Origin: JADKAV01 sp037046735
GTDB taxonomy: Bacteria; Actinomycetota; Actinomycetes; S36-B12; UBA10799
Assembly: GCA_037046735.1 (NCBI GenBank)
Contig: JBAOHC010000029.1
Location: forward strand, 62,001 to 126,000
Reading direction: 5' to 3'
DNA length: 64,000 nt
The notes under the pieces are model-generated. The model was not told the DNA's origin. It saw only the letters and a list, made by a program, of their open reading frames with translations, and did not search any database. The first letter of the stretch is position 1, and each line of letters starts with the position of its first letter. The position numbers were made by a program, and so were the translations under genes. This document shows, piece by piece, positions 27,972-36,352 of the stretch.

Positions 27972-28643
27972 CTAACGACGCGGTGGCCGCACTGCCCGGG
28001 TGGACTTGGGAATCGGTCCCTTGGGCATCGGCATTGGCTGTTTGGTCAATGCCTCGAGCCGCTGGCGTACCTCGGTGACCTGACCTGGCGTCAACGTCTT
28101 GTCCATCTTGCGGATGGTCTTGACCAGTTTTGTCAGCGGAACCTGGCCTTCTTCCTTGCCCATCACCATCTCGTGGAAGGTCACGTCGGGGACGAACCGC
28201 GACTCCCGCTGCTTCTCACTGCGCAGAACGTTGGTAACGCGCGACCCCTGGCCCTCAGCGACGAGAATCACGCCGGGGCGGCCGATGACCCGGTGCACGA
28301 TGTCCTGGTTCTTCGTCACCGCCACCGCCGGAGTCACGAACCAGCCCTTGCCCAACGAGTTCAGAACTGCTGCACCTGCTCCTGGCTGGCCCTCGATCTG
28401 GGAGTAGGCGGCGCGTTCCGCCCGACGACCGAGCACGATGGCCGCGATCAGCAGGCCCGTCGTGATGCCCAGTGGCAGGAACCACCAGTTCTTGATCAGC
28501 AGGGAAACGACCACCATCACGACGATCGGGGCCAGCACACACGCCAGCAGAATCCAGCCGATGCGGGGGTCGGACTTCTTGGTCATCTGGTAGGTCTGGC
28601 GGATCTGAGCCAGCCGACCGGTCTTGCCGTCCTTACGAGCCAT
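27972..28643 (-). CDS. DUF4191 membrane protein
   Basis: 223 residues. Two membrane helices near residues 29-65 (hydrophobic W-I-L-L-A-C-V-L-A-P-I-V-V-M-V-V and the following G-I-T-T-G-L-L-I-A-A-I-V), then a soluble domain with V-I-G-R-P-G-V-I-L-V-A-E-G, characteristic of DUF4191. It lies 10 bp after lipA on the same strand, the conserved actinobacterial arrangement (as Rv2219 after lipA). Function unknown. Confidence 0.88.
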   Translation of the reverse strand: MARKDGKTGRLAQIRQTYQMTKKSDPRIGWILLACVLAPIVVMVVVSLLIKNWWFLPLGITTGLLIAAIVLGRRAERAAYSQIEGQPGAGAAVLNSLGKGWFVTPAVAVTKNQDIVHRVIGRPGVILVAEGQGSRVTNVLRSEKQRESRFVPDVTFHEMVMGKEEGQVPLTKLVKTIRKMDKTLTPGQVTEVRQRLEALTKQPMPMPKGPIPKSTRAVRPPRR

Positions 28644-28652
28644 GGATCAAGC

Positions 28653-29585
28653 CTACGTGGTGGCTCGCGCCGCGACCGCCTGCTGGTACAGCCGTCCCGC
28701 CCGATAACTTGACCGGACCAGGGGTCCGCTCATGACGCCGAGGAAGCCGATCTCGCGGGCGACGTCGGCCAGATCGTCGAACTCCGCGGGATCCACCCAC
28801 CGCTCGACGGGATGGTGACGGGGCGTGGGCCGCAGGTACTGGGTGATGGTCAGCAGATCGCAGCCGGCGGCGTGCAGATCGGCCATCGTCTGCATGACCT
28901 CGGGAATCTGTTCGCCCATCCCCAGGATGAGGTTCGACTTGGTGACCAGGCCGGCCGCGCGTGCCTGGGTAAGCACATCCAGCGAGCGGTCGTAGCGGAA
29001 GGCCGGGCGAATCCGCTTCATCAGACGGGGCACGGTCTCCACGTTGTGGGCCAGAACCTCCGGAGAAGCATCGAAGACGTGCTGCAGAAGGTCGGGCACG
29101 GCATTGAAGTCGGGAATCAACACCTCGACGCCGCAGCCGGGCACCTGCGAGTGGATCTCCCGGACCGTCTGAGCGTACAACCATGCACCTTGATCGGGCA
29201 GGTCATCGCGCGCGACACCAGTGACGGTCGCATAGCGAAGGCCCATCTGGGCCACGGTGCTGGCGACCTTGGCGGGCTCGTCCACATCGAGCGGCTGCGG
29301 ACGGCCCGTGTCGATCTGGCAGAAGTCGCAGCGTCGTGTGCACTGATCCCCTCCGATCAGGAATGTGGCCTCGCGGTCTTCCCAGCACTCATAGATGTTC
29401 GGACAGCCGGCCTCCTGACACACCGTGTGCAAGCCACCCTCAGCCACTGTCCGGCGCAGTTCGTGGTACTCCGGGCCCATCACCGCGCGCGTCTTGATCC
29501 ACGCGGGTTTGCGTTCGATCGGCACCTCCGCGTTGCGCACTTCCAGGCGCAAGAGTCGGCGGCCGTCCGGCGAGGGTGTGGACAT
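28653..29585 (-). CDS. lipA: Lipoyl synthase (LipA)
   Basis: Radical-SAM enzyme inserting two sulfurs into octanoyl groups on lipoyl domains. 310 residues. Auxiliary cluster cysteines C56, C61, C67 (C-x4-C-x5-C) and radical-SAM cysteines C82, C86, C89 (C-x3-C-x2-C) are all present, as is the C-terminal R-S-S-Y-R-A-G motif carrying the serine ligand. It acts on octanoyl groups made by LipB (encoded 0.9 kb upstream) on the E2 subunit encoded at 33-35 kb. Confidence 0.97.
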   Translation of the reverse strand: MSTPSPDGRRLLRLEVRNAEVPIERKPAWIKTRAVMGPEYHELRRTVAEGGLHTVCQEAGCPNIYECWEDREATFLIGGDQCTRRCDFCQIDTGRPQPLDVDEPAKVASTVAQMGLRYATVTGVARDDLPDQGAWLYAQTVREIHSQVPGCGVEVLIPDFNAVPDLLQHVFDASPEVLAHNVETVPRLMKRIRPAFRYDRSLDVLTQARAAGLVTKSNLILGMGEQIPEVMQTMADLHAAGCDLLTITQYLRPTPRHHPVERWVDPAEFDDLADVAREIGFLGVMSGPLVRSSYRAGRLYQQAVAARATT

Positions 29586-29595
29586 GTCAGCCAGC

Positions 29596-30486
29596 CTACG
29601 CCGGGCGGCGGGAGACGACGAGACGATCCACGATGAGCGAAATCACGCAGAGACCGGCCAAGGCCGCGCCCACAACAACATAGGCAGTGATCCACGGCGC
29701 CACCAGCAACTCACCTACCGCCCGGGTGATCGTCCAGTCCGCGGAATCTGCGCCGCTGACCGTCCACGTGCTCTTGAGCAGCAGGGCTGCGCCCGCCAGG
29801 ATCACCGCGGTCACGCCCGAGGCGACCGCCAACGCCCGCGTGCGGCCACGATCCAAAGCGACCAGCGCAACGGCACTGGCTGCCATGACCAAAACGCTGG
29901 GCAGCAGGGCGTCGCGCACCAGGACCAGCGGGGTCCGCATCCAGTCCGGGGGTAGTGGCACCGGCACGCTCAATCCAGGGAGGTCCAAGGCATCCAGCGG
30001 GACCTCGACCGGCCCCAGGGACACCGTTTCGCCGGCTAGCAGTTCGTCGAGATCGAAGTTGGCTTCACCTTGGCCGAGATCTGCCTGCAGGCCGGGCTGG
30101 CCAAGCGAGTCCTGCTCGAGCCAGGCCACGAAGACGTTGTGGATTTGCGTGGCCATCCCCAGCATCGCCCGCTCGCCGGGTTGGGAGTTGACGGCGCCGT
30201 TCACCAGCCCCGCCACCGTCGGCTCAGCCCTGTCCAGCAGGAAGTCGGCCTGAGTGGCGAAGAGGGGCACGGTGTCCGCGACCCACGTGCGGGCGTCCTG
30301 CATGACCTGCGCGGTCGCGCGGTCGGTGATCTCGGCGTCCACATTCTCGATCTGCAGGATCTCGGTCATGGTGGCTCGGAAGGCCTGCTCATCAAGGATC
30401 CTCTCATTGAGCCACCAGGAGGCCGGTGCGATCAGCCAGCAGGCGATCCAGACCAGGGTCGCCGTGACGATCCCCACTGCTCTCAC
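29596..30486 (-). CDS. Membrane protein between lipB and lipA
   Basis: 296 residues from GTG 30486, which overlaps the lipB stop (GTGA). One helix near the N-terminus (T-A-T-L-V-W-I-A-C-W-L-I), a large outer domain of about 150 residues, then three helices near the C-terminus. No catalytic motif. The outer part is helical and acidic (Q-G-E-A-N-F-D-L-D-E-L-L). Coupled to the lipoate genes in translation but with no obvious functional link. Confidence 0.7.
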   Translation of the reverse strand: MRAVGIVTATLVWIACWLIAPASWWLNERILDEQAFRATMTEILQIENVDAEITDRATAQVMQDARTWVADTVPLFATQADFLLDRAEPTVAGLVNGAVNSQPGERAMLGMATQIHNVFVAWLEQDSLGQPGLQADLGQGEANFDLDELLAGETVSLGPVEVPLDALDLPGLSVPVPLPPDWMRTPLVLVRDALLPSVLVMAASAVALVALDRGRTRALAVASGVTAVILAGAALLLKSTWTVSGADSADWTITRAVGELLVAPWITAYVVVGAALAGLCVISLIVDRLVVSRRPA

Positions 30487-31148
30487 GTGGGCGCTGCCGT
30501 GGGGAGCAGAATCTCGACCGCTTGCATGATCGACTCGGCAACCGCATCCATCTCGAACGAGGTCCCGGTCTCTTCCCGCAGCGAGGTGACCCCGGCATCG
30601 CTGATTCCACACGGCACGATGCGGTCGTAGGCGTGCAGATCCGCGTTGACGTTCAGGGCGAAACCGTGCATCGTCACGGCGCGCGCCACGCGAACGCCGA
30701 TGGCGGCGATCTTGCGTTGCGGGACGCCATCCACCCAGACACCACTGCGGCCGGCCACTCGCTGCGCGTTGACGCCGAAGTGTTCGCACGTGCCGATCAG
30801 CAGCTCTTCCAAACGCCGCACGTGACCCACGACATCCATGGGCTCAGACAGGCGCAGGATCGGATAACCGACCAGCTGCCCCGGCCCGTGCCACGTGATC
30901 CGGCCGCCTCGATCCACCTCAACGACCGGCGTGCCGTCCAAGGGCATGTCCTCGGGCTGGGTGCGGCGACCTGCCGTGTACACATCGGGGTGTTCGAGCA
31001 GCAGCAGGGTGTCCGGCATGTCACCGGAGACGACAGCCGCGTGGATCTCGCGCTGCAACTCCCAGGCCTCTTTGAAAGCAACGACACCGAGGCGACGGAC
31101 TTGGACAGGCACGGTTACCAGGGTAGTCGTGATCAACCGAGTGGCCAT
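30483..31148 (-). CDS. lipB: Octanoyltransferase (LipB)
   Basis: Moves octanoate from acyl carrier protein to lipoyl domains, the first step of lipoate synthesis. About 221 residues. Motifs: E-H-P-D-V-Y-T-A-G-R-R, R-G-G-R-I-T-W-H-G-P-G-Q-L-V-G-Y-P, G-V-W-V-D-G-x-x-R-K-I-A-A-I-G-V with the catalytic Lys, and V-P-C-G-I with the catalytic Cys. The start is unsure: ATG 31148 is used, GTG 31112 is possible; neither has a good ribosome site. Confidence 0.95.
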   Translation of the reverse strand: MATRLITTTLVTVPVQVRRLGVVAFKEAWELQREIHAAVVSGDMPDTLLLLEHPDVYTAGRRTQPEDMPLDGTPVVEVDRGGRITWHGPGQLVGYPILRLSEPMDVVGHVRRLEELLIGTCEHFGVNAQRVAGRSGVWVDGVPQRKIAAIGVRVARAVTMHGFALNVNADLHAYDRIVPCGISDAGVTSLREETGTSFEMDAVAESIMQAVEILLPTAAPT

Positions 31149-31164
31149 AGTTGTGGACAAAACA

Positions 31165-31182
31165 CCCGCGACGCGTCGCGGG
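31165..31182. promoter_or_regulatory. 18-bp perfect palindrome in a divergent promoter region
   Basis: CCCGCGACGCGTCGCGGG reads the same on both strands. It lies 17 bases upstream of the lipB start and 18 bases upstream of the divergent hypothetical gene. It could be a dimer-binding operator or a hairpin; no T-run follows. Confidence 0.45.
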
Positions 31183-31199
31183 TGGGGCACAGTAACCCC

Positions 31200-31607
31200 A
31201 TGCAGGCATCGATCCAGTACGACACCGCTTTGCGGCGCTTGCTGCAGAAGCTGCTGGTCGTGCGTCATGCGCACCTGCGCCCTCTGCAGGCGATCAGGGT
31301 TAGCGACTCCGACATGGCTTTGCACTACGGTCAGCCTGGACCGTGCGAAGTCGCCTGCGGCGGTCTTGGCGGCGCTCTGCGGGCCGTCCACGCGGCAGGT
31401 CTGTGGGTAGGGACGCTGGTCGAGTCCGTGGGCCTGGACGAGACGGGGCGTGTCGTGTTGTCTGGGGTCGGGTCCAGTTGGAACCTGGCGGACCCTTTCG
31501 CGGGTCATCCCTCGACGAGTGGTTATGACCTGCGGGTCGGCTGGCGGCAACGCGGGGATCTGCTGCAACTCCACGACATCGAAGGTGCCCTGACCCGCTG
31601 CGCGTGA
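31200..31607 (+). CDS. Hypothetical protein
   Basis: 135 residues, no family recognised. Sequence without membrane helices; features include R-H-A-H-L-R-P-L-Q-A-I-R and a G-G-L-G-G-A-L turn. No ribosome site stands before the ATG, so the start is uncertain, but the frame has strong codon bias up to its stop, four bases before the convergent epimerase stop. Confidence 0.5.
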   Translation: MQASIQYDTALRRLLQKLLVVRHAHLRPLQAIRVSDSDMALHYGQPGPCEVACGGLGGALRAVHAAGLWVGTLVESVGLDETGRVVLSGVGSSWNLADPFAGHPSTSGYDLRVGWRQRGDLLQLHDIEGALTRCA

Positions 31608-31611
31608 CCGG

Positions 31612-32493
31612 CTACCGGGCCGACTCGATCATGCTCCTGATATCGGGCTGTTCCCAGGTGAATCCTGCCTGCTCGAGCACCCTCGGCACGATGCGCTGAC
31701 TGGCCAAGGTGTCTTGCGCGAACTCACCGAGGACCGCCTTGAGCGCGAAGCCCGGGACGGGGATCAGCGCGGGACGCTTGAGGATCTCACCCATCGCCTT
31801 GGTGACCTCGGCATTGGTGACTGGATGCGGGCCGACCAGGTTCACCGGGCCCCGAATGTCCTGCATGAGCAGGAAGACCAAGGCTCGCACTTCATCGGTG
31901 AGCGAGATGGCCGGCCAGTACTGCTTGCCGGAACCGAGTTTGCCTCCGATGCCGGCTTTGAAGATGGGGAACAGCTTCTGCCAGGCGCCACCACGGCTGG
32001 ACACCACGAGCCCGGTGCGGGCGTAGGCCACGCGCAGCCCGGCTGTGACGGCGGGCTGGGCGGCGGCCTCCCAGCGCTGCACCACCTCGGCGAGAAAGCC
32101 CTCTCCCTGGGGTCCGCTCTCGTCGGTGATCCGATCTCCGGTGTCGCCGTAATAGCCCACCGCTGAGCCGCACACGAGAACCCGCGGCCCCCCGGTGGCC
32201 TGCGCCATGGCAGCGGCGATCGTGGCAGTCCCGTCAACCCGGCTGCGCAGGATCTCCTGCTTGTAAGCGTCCGTCCAGCGTTTGTCACCGACGCCGGCGC
32301 CTGCCAGGTGCACAATCGCGTCCAGGCCCGCGAGCAGGCCCGGATCGAGTTCTGCCCCGGGTTGCCATGGGATCTCCATGACGTCGGTGGTCGGATGGCG
32401 CACGAATCGCACCACTTGGTGACCCTCGCGGCGCAAGTTCGCGCCGAGCGCGGATCCGATCAGTCCTGATGCCCCGGTGATACCGATTCTCAT
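31612..32493 (-). CDS. TIGR01777 family NAD-dependent epimerase
   Basis: 293 residues. N-terminal Rossmann motif I-T-G-A-S-G-L-I-G-S-A-L, then H-L-A-G-A-G-V-G-D-K-R-W, S-A-V-G-Y-Y-G, and a C-terminal P-G-F-A-L-K-A-V-L-G-E region, all typical of the SulA/YfcH-like TIGR01777 group (DUF1731 at the end). In actinobacteria this gene stands near lipB and the E2 gene, as here. The substrate is unknown. Start ATG 32493 sits in CATATG, back-to-back with a divergent frame. Confidence 0.9.
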   Translation of the reverse strand: MRIGITGASGLIGSALGANLRREGHQVVRFVRHPTTDVMEIPWQPGAELDPGLLAGLDAIVHLAGAGVGDKRWTDAYKQEILRSRVDGTATIAAAMAQATGGPRVLVCGSAVGYYGDTGDRITDESGPQGEGFLAEVVQRWEAAAQPAVTAGLRVAYARTGLVVSSRGGAWQKLFPIFKAGIGGKLGSGKQYWPAISLTDEVRALVFLLMQDIRGPVNLVGPHPVTNAEVTKAMGEILKRPALIPVPGFALKAVLGEFAQDTLASQRIVPRVLEQAGFTWEQPDIRSMIESAR

Positions 32494-32547
32494 ATGTCCA
32501 GTCTGTCCGATACCGATGGCCCCGCAAGCCCGGGTAGGCTCGCCGGG

Positions 32548-33222
32548 ATGGGGCATCTGTTGGTGACGGTCCTGCCGCTGGGTCTGGCAGCTGCGGTGAC
32601 TCCGACCCTTTTCGCCCTGCAAGTGCTCGTGGTTTCCGGGCCCTCCTGGCAGCGTCGAGCGCTGGCGGTGATGGCCGGCTCGGGGGCCGTGTTCGTGATC
32701 GTGTTCGCGGTCATCCTGGCGGGGCTGAGTCAACTGCCGGACGCCGGGACGGGCAAAGCCTCCCGGGCGGAGTACTGGATCGAATTCATATGCGGGGTGG
32801 TCCTGTTGCCCCTGGCCGTCTGGATGTTACGTCCACATCCCAACGCTGACGCCAAACTCGAGAAGAAGGTCCGCGGCTACGCCAACCATGCCTCCCCGTG
32901 GGTCTTCGCAGGCCTGGCGGCCTACATGTCGGTGACCGACTTCTCCTCGCTGGTCCTGGTCGTGCCGGCGCTGCACGACATCACCTCGTCTGCTGTGCCC
33001 GTGCTGGGCAAGGCGGGCGTCGTGCTCATCCTGTTCATGCTGGTCATGTTCCCCATTTGGTCGCCGCCCCTGGCTGTGCGTGTCACCGGTGAGCGTGGCG
33101 TGCGCATGCTGAACCGCGTGTATGACGCGCTGATGGATCACCAAATACAGGTCATGGGGGGCGTAGCCGCAGTACTCGGTCTGGTGCTCGCTTATCGCGG
33201 CTACCAGGGTCTGTGGGGCTGA
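32548..33222 (+). CDS. GAP family membrane protein (Sap/LysE-like)
   Basis: 224 residues with six membrane helices and the GAP/Sap family pattern (P-L-G-L-A-A-A-V-T-P near the start, D-F-S-S-L-V-L-V-V-P in the middle, V-L-G-L-V-L-A-Y-R-G at the end). Relatives such as mycobacterial Sap assist export of glycolipids. Start ATG 32548 is preferred to ATG 32494, which would overlap the epimerase promoter, but its ribosome site is weak. Confidence 0.75.
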   Translation: MGHLLVTVLPLGLAAAVTPTLFALQVLVVSGPSWQRRALAVMAGSGAVFVIVFAVILAGLSQLPDAGTGKASRAEYWIEFICGVVLLPLAVWMLRPHPNADAKLEKKVRGYANHASPWVFAGLAAYMSVTDFSSLVLVVPALHDITSSAVPVLGKAGVVLILFMLVMFPIWSPPLAVRVTGERGVRMLNRVYDALMDHQIQVMGGVAAVLGLVLAYRGYQGLWG

Positions 33223-33247
33223 GCCAATCCGTTCGTGACGCCTATTG

Positions 33248-34897
33248 TCAGACGTCGAACTCCCCGGACTCCAACCGCTGCTTCATCAGCGACAGGAATC
33301 GCGCCGCATCCGCACCGTCGACGAGGCGATGGTCGTAGGTCAACGCCAGGTACATCATGGACCGGATGGCCAGGGCGTCCTCACCATTGTCGTCGGTGAT
33401 CACGATCGGACGCTTCACCACCGCGCCAGTGCCCAGGATCGCGACCTGCGGCTGATTGATGATCGGGGTGTCGAACAGTGCACCGCGGCTGCCGGTGTTC
33501 GTCACGGTGAAGGTTCCCCCTGACAACTCGTCCGGACTCACCTTGTTGGTGCGGGTGCGTGCCGCAAGGTCGGCGATCTGCCGGGCGAGTCCCGCGATGT
33601 TGAGGTCTCCGGCGGCGTGGATGACGGGCACGAGCAGGCCACGGTCGGTGTCTACGGCGATGCCCAGGTTCTCCGCCTCGTGGTAGGTGACCGTACCGGC
33701 GGCCATGTCCATCGACGCGTTCACCTGTGGGAACTGTTTGAGGGCCTCACAGGCCGCCTTCGCGAAGAAGGGCATGAACGAGAGCTTGACGCCCTCCCTG
33801 GCCAAGAACTCGTCCTTCACGCGGCTGCGCAGCAGCGCGATCCGGGTGACGTCCACCTCGACGACCGTCGTGAGTTGGGCCGAGACGGCCAAGGACTCCA
33901 CCATGCGCGTGGCGATCACCTTGCGCAGGCGGCTCATCGGCTCCGTGGTGCCGCGCAGTCGGGGGGCCGGGGTGGAAGGTGCGGGGGCGGCAGTCGCGGC
34001 AGCCGGGGCGGGGGTAGGTGCCGGCGCCTCTTTGGCCGTTGCCGCCGCCAACACGTCCTGCTTGCGGATGCGGCCACCGACGCCGGTACCGGTGACGGTG
34101 CTCAGATCGACGTTGCGGTCCTTGGCCAGCTTGCGAACGATTGGCGTGACGTACACGTCCCCATCCGCGGCTGCCGGCGTGGGCGTCGCGGGAGTTGGCG
34201 CAGGGGCCGCCGCACGTGGCGGGGCGGGTGCTGGTGCCGGGGGTGCCGGTGGCTCCTGTGCTGCTGCTGGCGGCGGGGTAGGTGCGGGAGTTGACGCGGC
34301 GGGTGCTCCGCCGCCGATGACTGCCAGGACCGCACCGACCTCGACAGTCTCGTCCTCGCTGACCCGGATCTCGCTGACAACACCCGCCGCCGGCGACGGG
34401 ATCTCGGTGTCCACCTTGTCGGTGCTGACCTCGAGCAGCGGCTCGTCAACGGCCACGGTGTCGCCCACCTGCTTCAGCCACCGGGTCACGGTGCCTTCGG
34501 TGACGCTCTCACCCAGTGCCGGCAATGTCACGTTGGTGCCGTCGCCGCCCGCCGGTGGTGCAGTGGCAGGTGCCGCGGGTTCAGGGATGGGTGTCGCGGC
34601 GGCGGGCTCGGGCGCGGGCGGGGCGGCTGCCGGCTCGGGCGCAGGCGCGGCCGATTCTGCGGAGTCGGAGATCACGGCCAATTCGCCGCCCACCTCGACG
34701 ACGTCGTCTTCGCCAGCCTTGATCGCGGTGATGACCCCGGCCACCGGGGAGGGAATCTCGGTGTCCACCTTGTCGGTGCTCACCTCCAGCAGCGGCTCAT
34801 CGACCGCCACGCTGTCGCCGACCTGCTTGAGCCAGCGCGTGACGGTTCCCTCGGTGACGCTCTCACCGAGTTGGGGCATCGTGACCGACGTCGCCAT
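33248..34897 (-). CDS. sucB: Dihydrolipoamide acyltransferase (2-oxoacid dehydrogenase E2)
   Basis: 549 residues. Two N-terminal lipoyl domains, each with V-S-T-D-K-V-D-T-E-I-P-S-P (lysine to be lipoylated), joined by Ala/Pro linkers. Then an E3/E1-binding domain (Y-V-T-P-I-V-R-K-L-A) and the catalytic domain ending in Y-D-H-R-L-V-D-G-A-D with the catalytic His. It transfers succinyl or acetyl groups to CoA; in actinobacteria the protein serves pyruvate dehydrogenase and the E1o complex. Gene order lpd then this gene on the minus strand, 18 bp apart, with a good ribosome site (AAGGAGAA). Confidence 0.94.
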   Translation of the reverse strand: MATSVTMPQLGESVTEGTVTRWLKQVGDSVAVDEPLLEVSTDKVDTEIPSPVAGVITAIKAGEDDVVEVGGELAVISDSAESAAPAPEPAAAPPAPEPAAATPIPEPAAPATAPPAGGDGTNVTLPALGESVTEGTVTRWLKQVGDTVAVDEPLLEVSTDKVDTEIPSPAAGVVSEIRVSEDETVEVGAVLAVIGGGAPAASTPAPTPPPAAAQEPPAPPAPAPAPPRAAAPAPTPATPTPAAADGDVYVTPIVRKLAKDRNVDLSTVTGTGVGGRIRKQDVLAAATAKEAPAPTPAPAAATAAPAPSTPAPRLRGTTEPMSRLRKVIATRMVESLAVSAQLTTVVEVDVTRIALLRSRVKDEFLAREGVKLSFMPFFAKAACEALKQFPQVNASMDMAAGTVTYHEAENLGIAVDTDRGLLVPVIHAAGDLNIAGLARQIADLAARTRTNKVSPDELSGGTFTVTNTGSRGALFDTPIINQPQVAILGTGAVVKRPIVITDDNGEDALAIRSMMYLALTYDHRLVDGADAARFLSLMKQRLESGEFDV

Positions 34898-34915
34898 AGA
34901 AGTTCTCCTTGTGGG

Positions 34916-36286
34916 TCAGGCGTGTGCGTGCAGGGGTTTGCCAGCGAGGGCGAGGTGCGCCTCGCCCATGGCTTCGTTCTGCGTCGGGTGGGCATGGACG
35001 AGGGCGGCAACATCTTCGGGGTAGGCCTCCCAGTTGTAGATCAACTGGCCTTCCCCGATCAGTTCCCCGACACGGCTTCCGACCATGTGGATGCCGACCA
35101 CCGGCCCGTCCTTCTGCCGCACGAGTTTGATGAAACCCTGGGTGCCGAGGATCTGGCTCTTGCCATTGCCGCCGAGGTTGTACTCGTAGGCTTCGACCTC
35201 GCCGAACGCGGCGGCCGCCTGTGCCTCGGTGTACCCGACGCTGGCCACCTCGGGCTCACAGTAGGTGACCCGCGGGATACCCATCTCATCGATGGGCTGC
35301 GGATTCAGGCCGGCCAAGTGCTCAGCGAGATAGATGCCTTGGGCGAAGCCGCGATGGGCCAACTGCAGGCCTGGAACGATGTCACCGACTGCGTAGACGC
35401 CGGGCACGTTCGTCTGCAGGTACTGGTCAACGGGGACGAAACCACGATCGAGCGTGACGCCGTTCTCCTCATAGCCGATCCCCGCGGTGCGCGGGCCGCG
35501 ACCCACTGCCACCAGCAACAGATCCGCAGTGAACGTCTTGCCGTCCTCCAGGGTGACCGTGACGCTGTTCTCGTCCTGGGTCGCGGAGGCGAATCGCACG
35601 CCGAGACTGAACGCGATCTTGCGCTTGCGGTAAGCCCGCTCCAGCGCCTTGGAACACGCCTCATCCTCTGCGGGAACCAGATGTGGCAGCGCCTCGATGA
35701 TCGTGACGTCGGTGCCGAACGACTTCCAGACGCTCGCGAACTCGACACCGATCACCCCTCCGCCGAGCACGATCGCGCTGCCCGGCACATAGTCCAGATT
35801 CAATGCCTGGTCGCTGGTGATGATGCGCCCGCCGATGTCCAGACCGGGCAGGCTGCGGGCGAACGAGCCGGTGGCCAGCACGACGGCCTTGCCGCGATAG
35901 GTCTGGCCGTCGACCTCCACTGCGTCCTTGCCGACCAGGCGGCCGGTGCCTGTCACGTAGGTGATGGCACGGCTCTTGACCAGCCCCTGGAGGCCCTTGT
36001 AGAGGCGGCTGACCACGCCATCCTTGTACGAGTTGACCCCGGCCATATCGATGCCTTGCAGGGTGGCCTGGACGCCGAAAGCGGAGCTCTCGCGGGTGGA
36101 GTCTGCGACCTCGGCGGCGTGCAGCAGTGCCTTCGTGGGGATGCAGCCACGGTGCAGGCAGGTGCCGCCGAGTTTGTCCTCCTCGATCAACACCACCTTC
36201 TTGTCCAGTTGGGCAGCTCGCAGCGCACAGGCGTATCCGCCGCTGCCGCCACCCAGGATCACGATGTCGTAGAGGTCTTCGGCCAC
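34916..36286 (-). CDS. lpdA: Dihydrolipoyl dehydrogenase (E3)
   Basis: FAD enzyme reoxidising dihydrolipoamide with NAD+. 456 residues. FAD motif I-L-G-G-G-S-G-G-Y-A-C-A, redox disulfide G-G-T-C-L-H-R-G-C-I-P, NAD-binding V-L-G-G-G-V-I-G-V-E, and the C-terminal H-A-H-P-T-Q-N-E with the catalytic His-Glu pair. Upstream of the E2 gene in one operon. Confidence 0.96.
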   Translation of the reverse strand: MAEDLYDIVILGGGSGGYACALRAAQLDKKVVLIEEDKLGGTCLHRGCIPTKALLHAAEVADSTRESSAFGVQATLQGIDMAGVNSYKDGVVSRLYKGLQGLVKSRAITYVTGTGRLVGKDAVEVDGQTYRGKAVVLATGSFARSLPGLDIGGRIITSDQALNLDYVPGSAIVLGGGVIGVEFASVWKSFGTDVTIIEALPHLVPAEDEACSKALERAYRKRKIAFSLGVRFASATQDENSVTVTLEDGKTFTADLLLVAVGRGPRTAGIGYEENGVTLDRGFVPVDQYLQTNVPGVYAVGDIVPGLQLAHRGFAQGIYLAEHLAGLNPQPIDEMGIPRVTYCEPEVASVGYTEAQAAAAFGEVEAYEYNLGGNGKSQILGTQGFIKLVRQKDGPVVGIHMVGSRVGELIGEGQLIYNWEAYPEDVAALVHAHPTQNEAMGEAHLALAGKPLHAHA

Positions 36287-36352
36287 GCGTACTCCTCACT
36301 CGTTTCCTTTGCGCATCCTTTCAGGCAAAGGACGCAGGGGCTAGTCGTAAAC

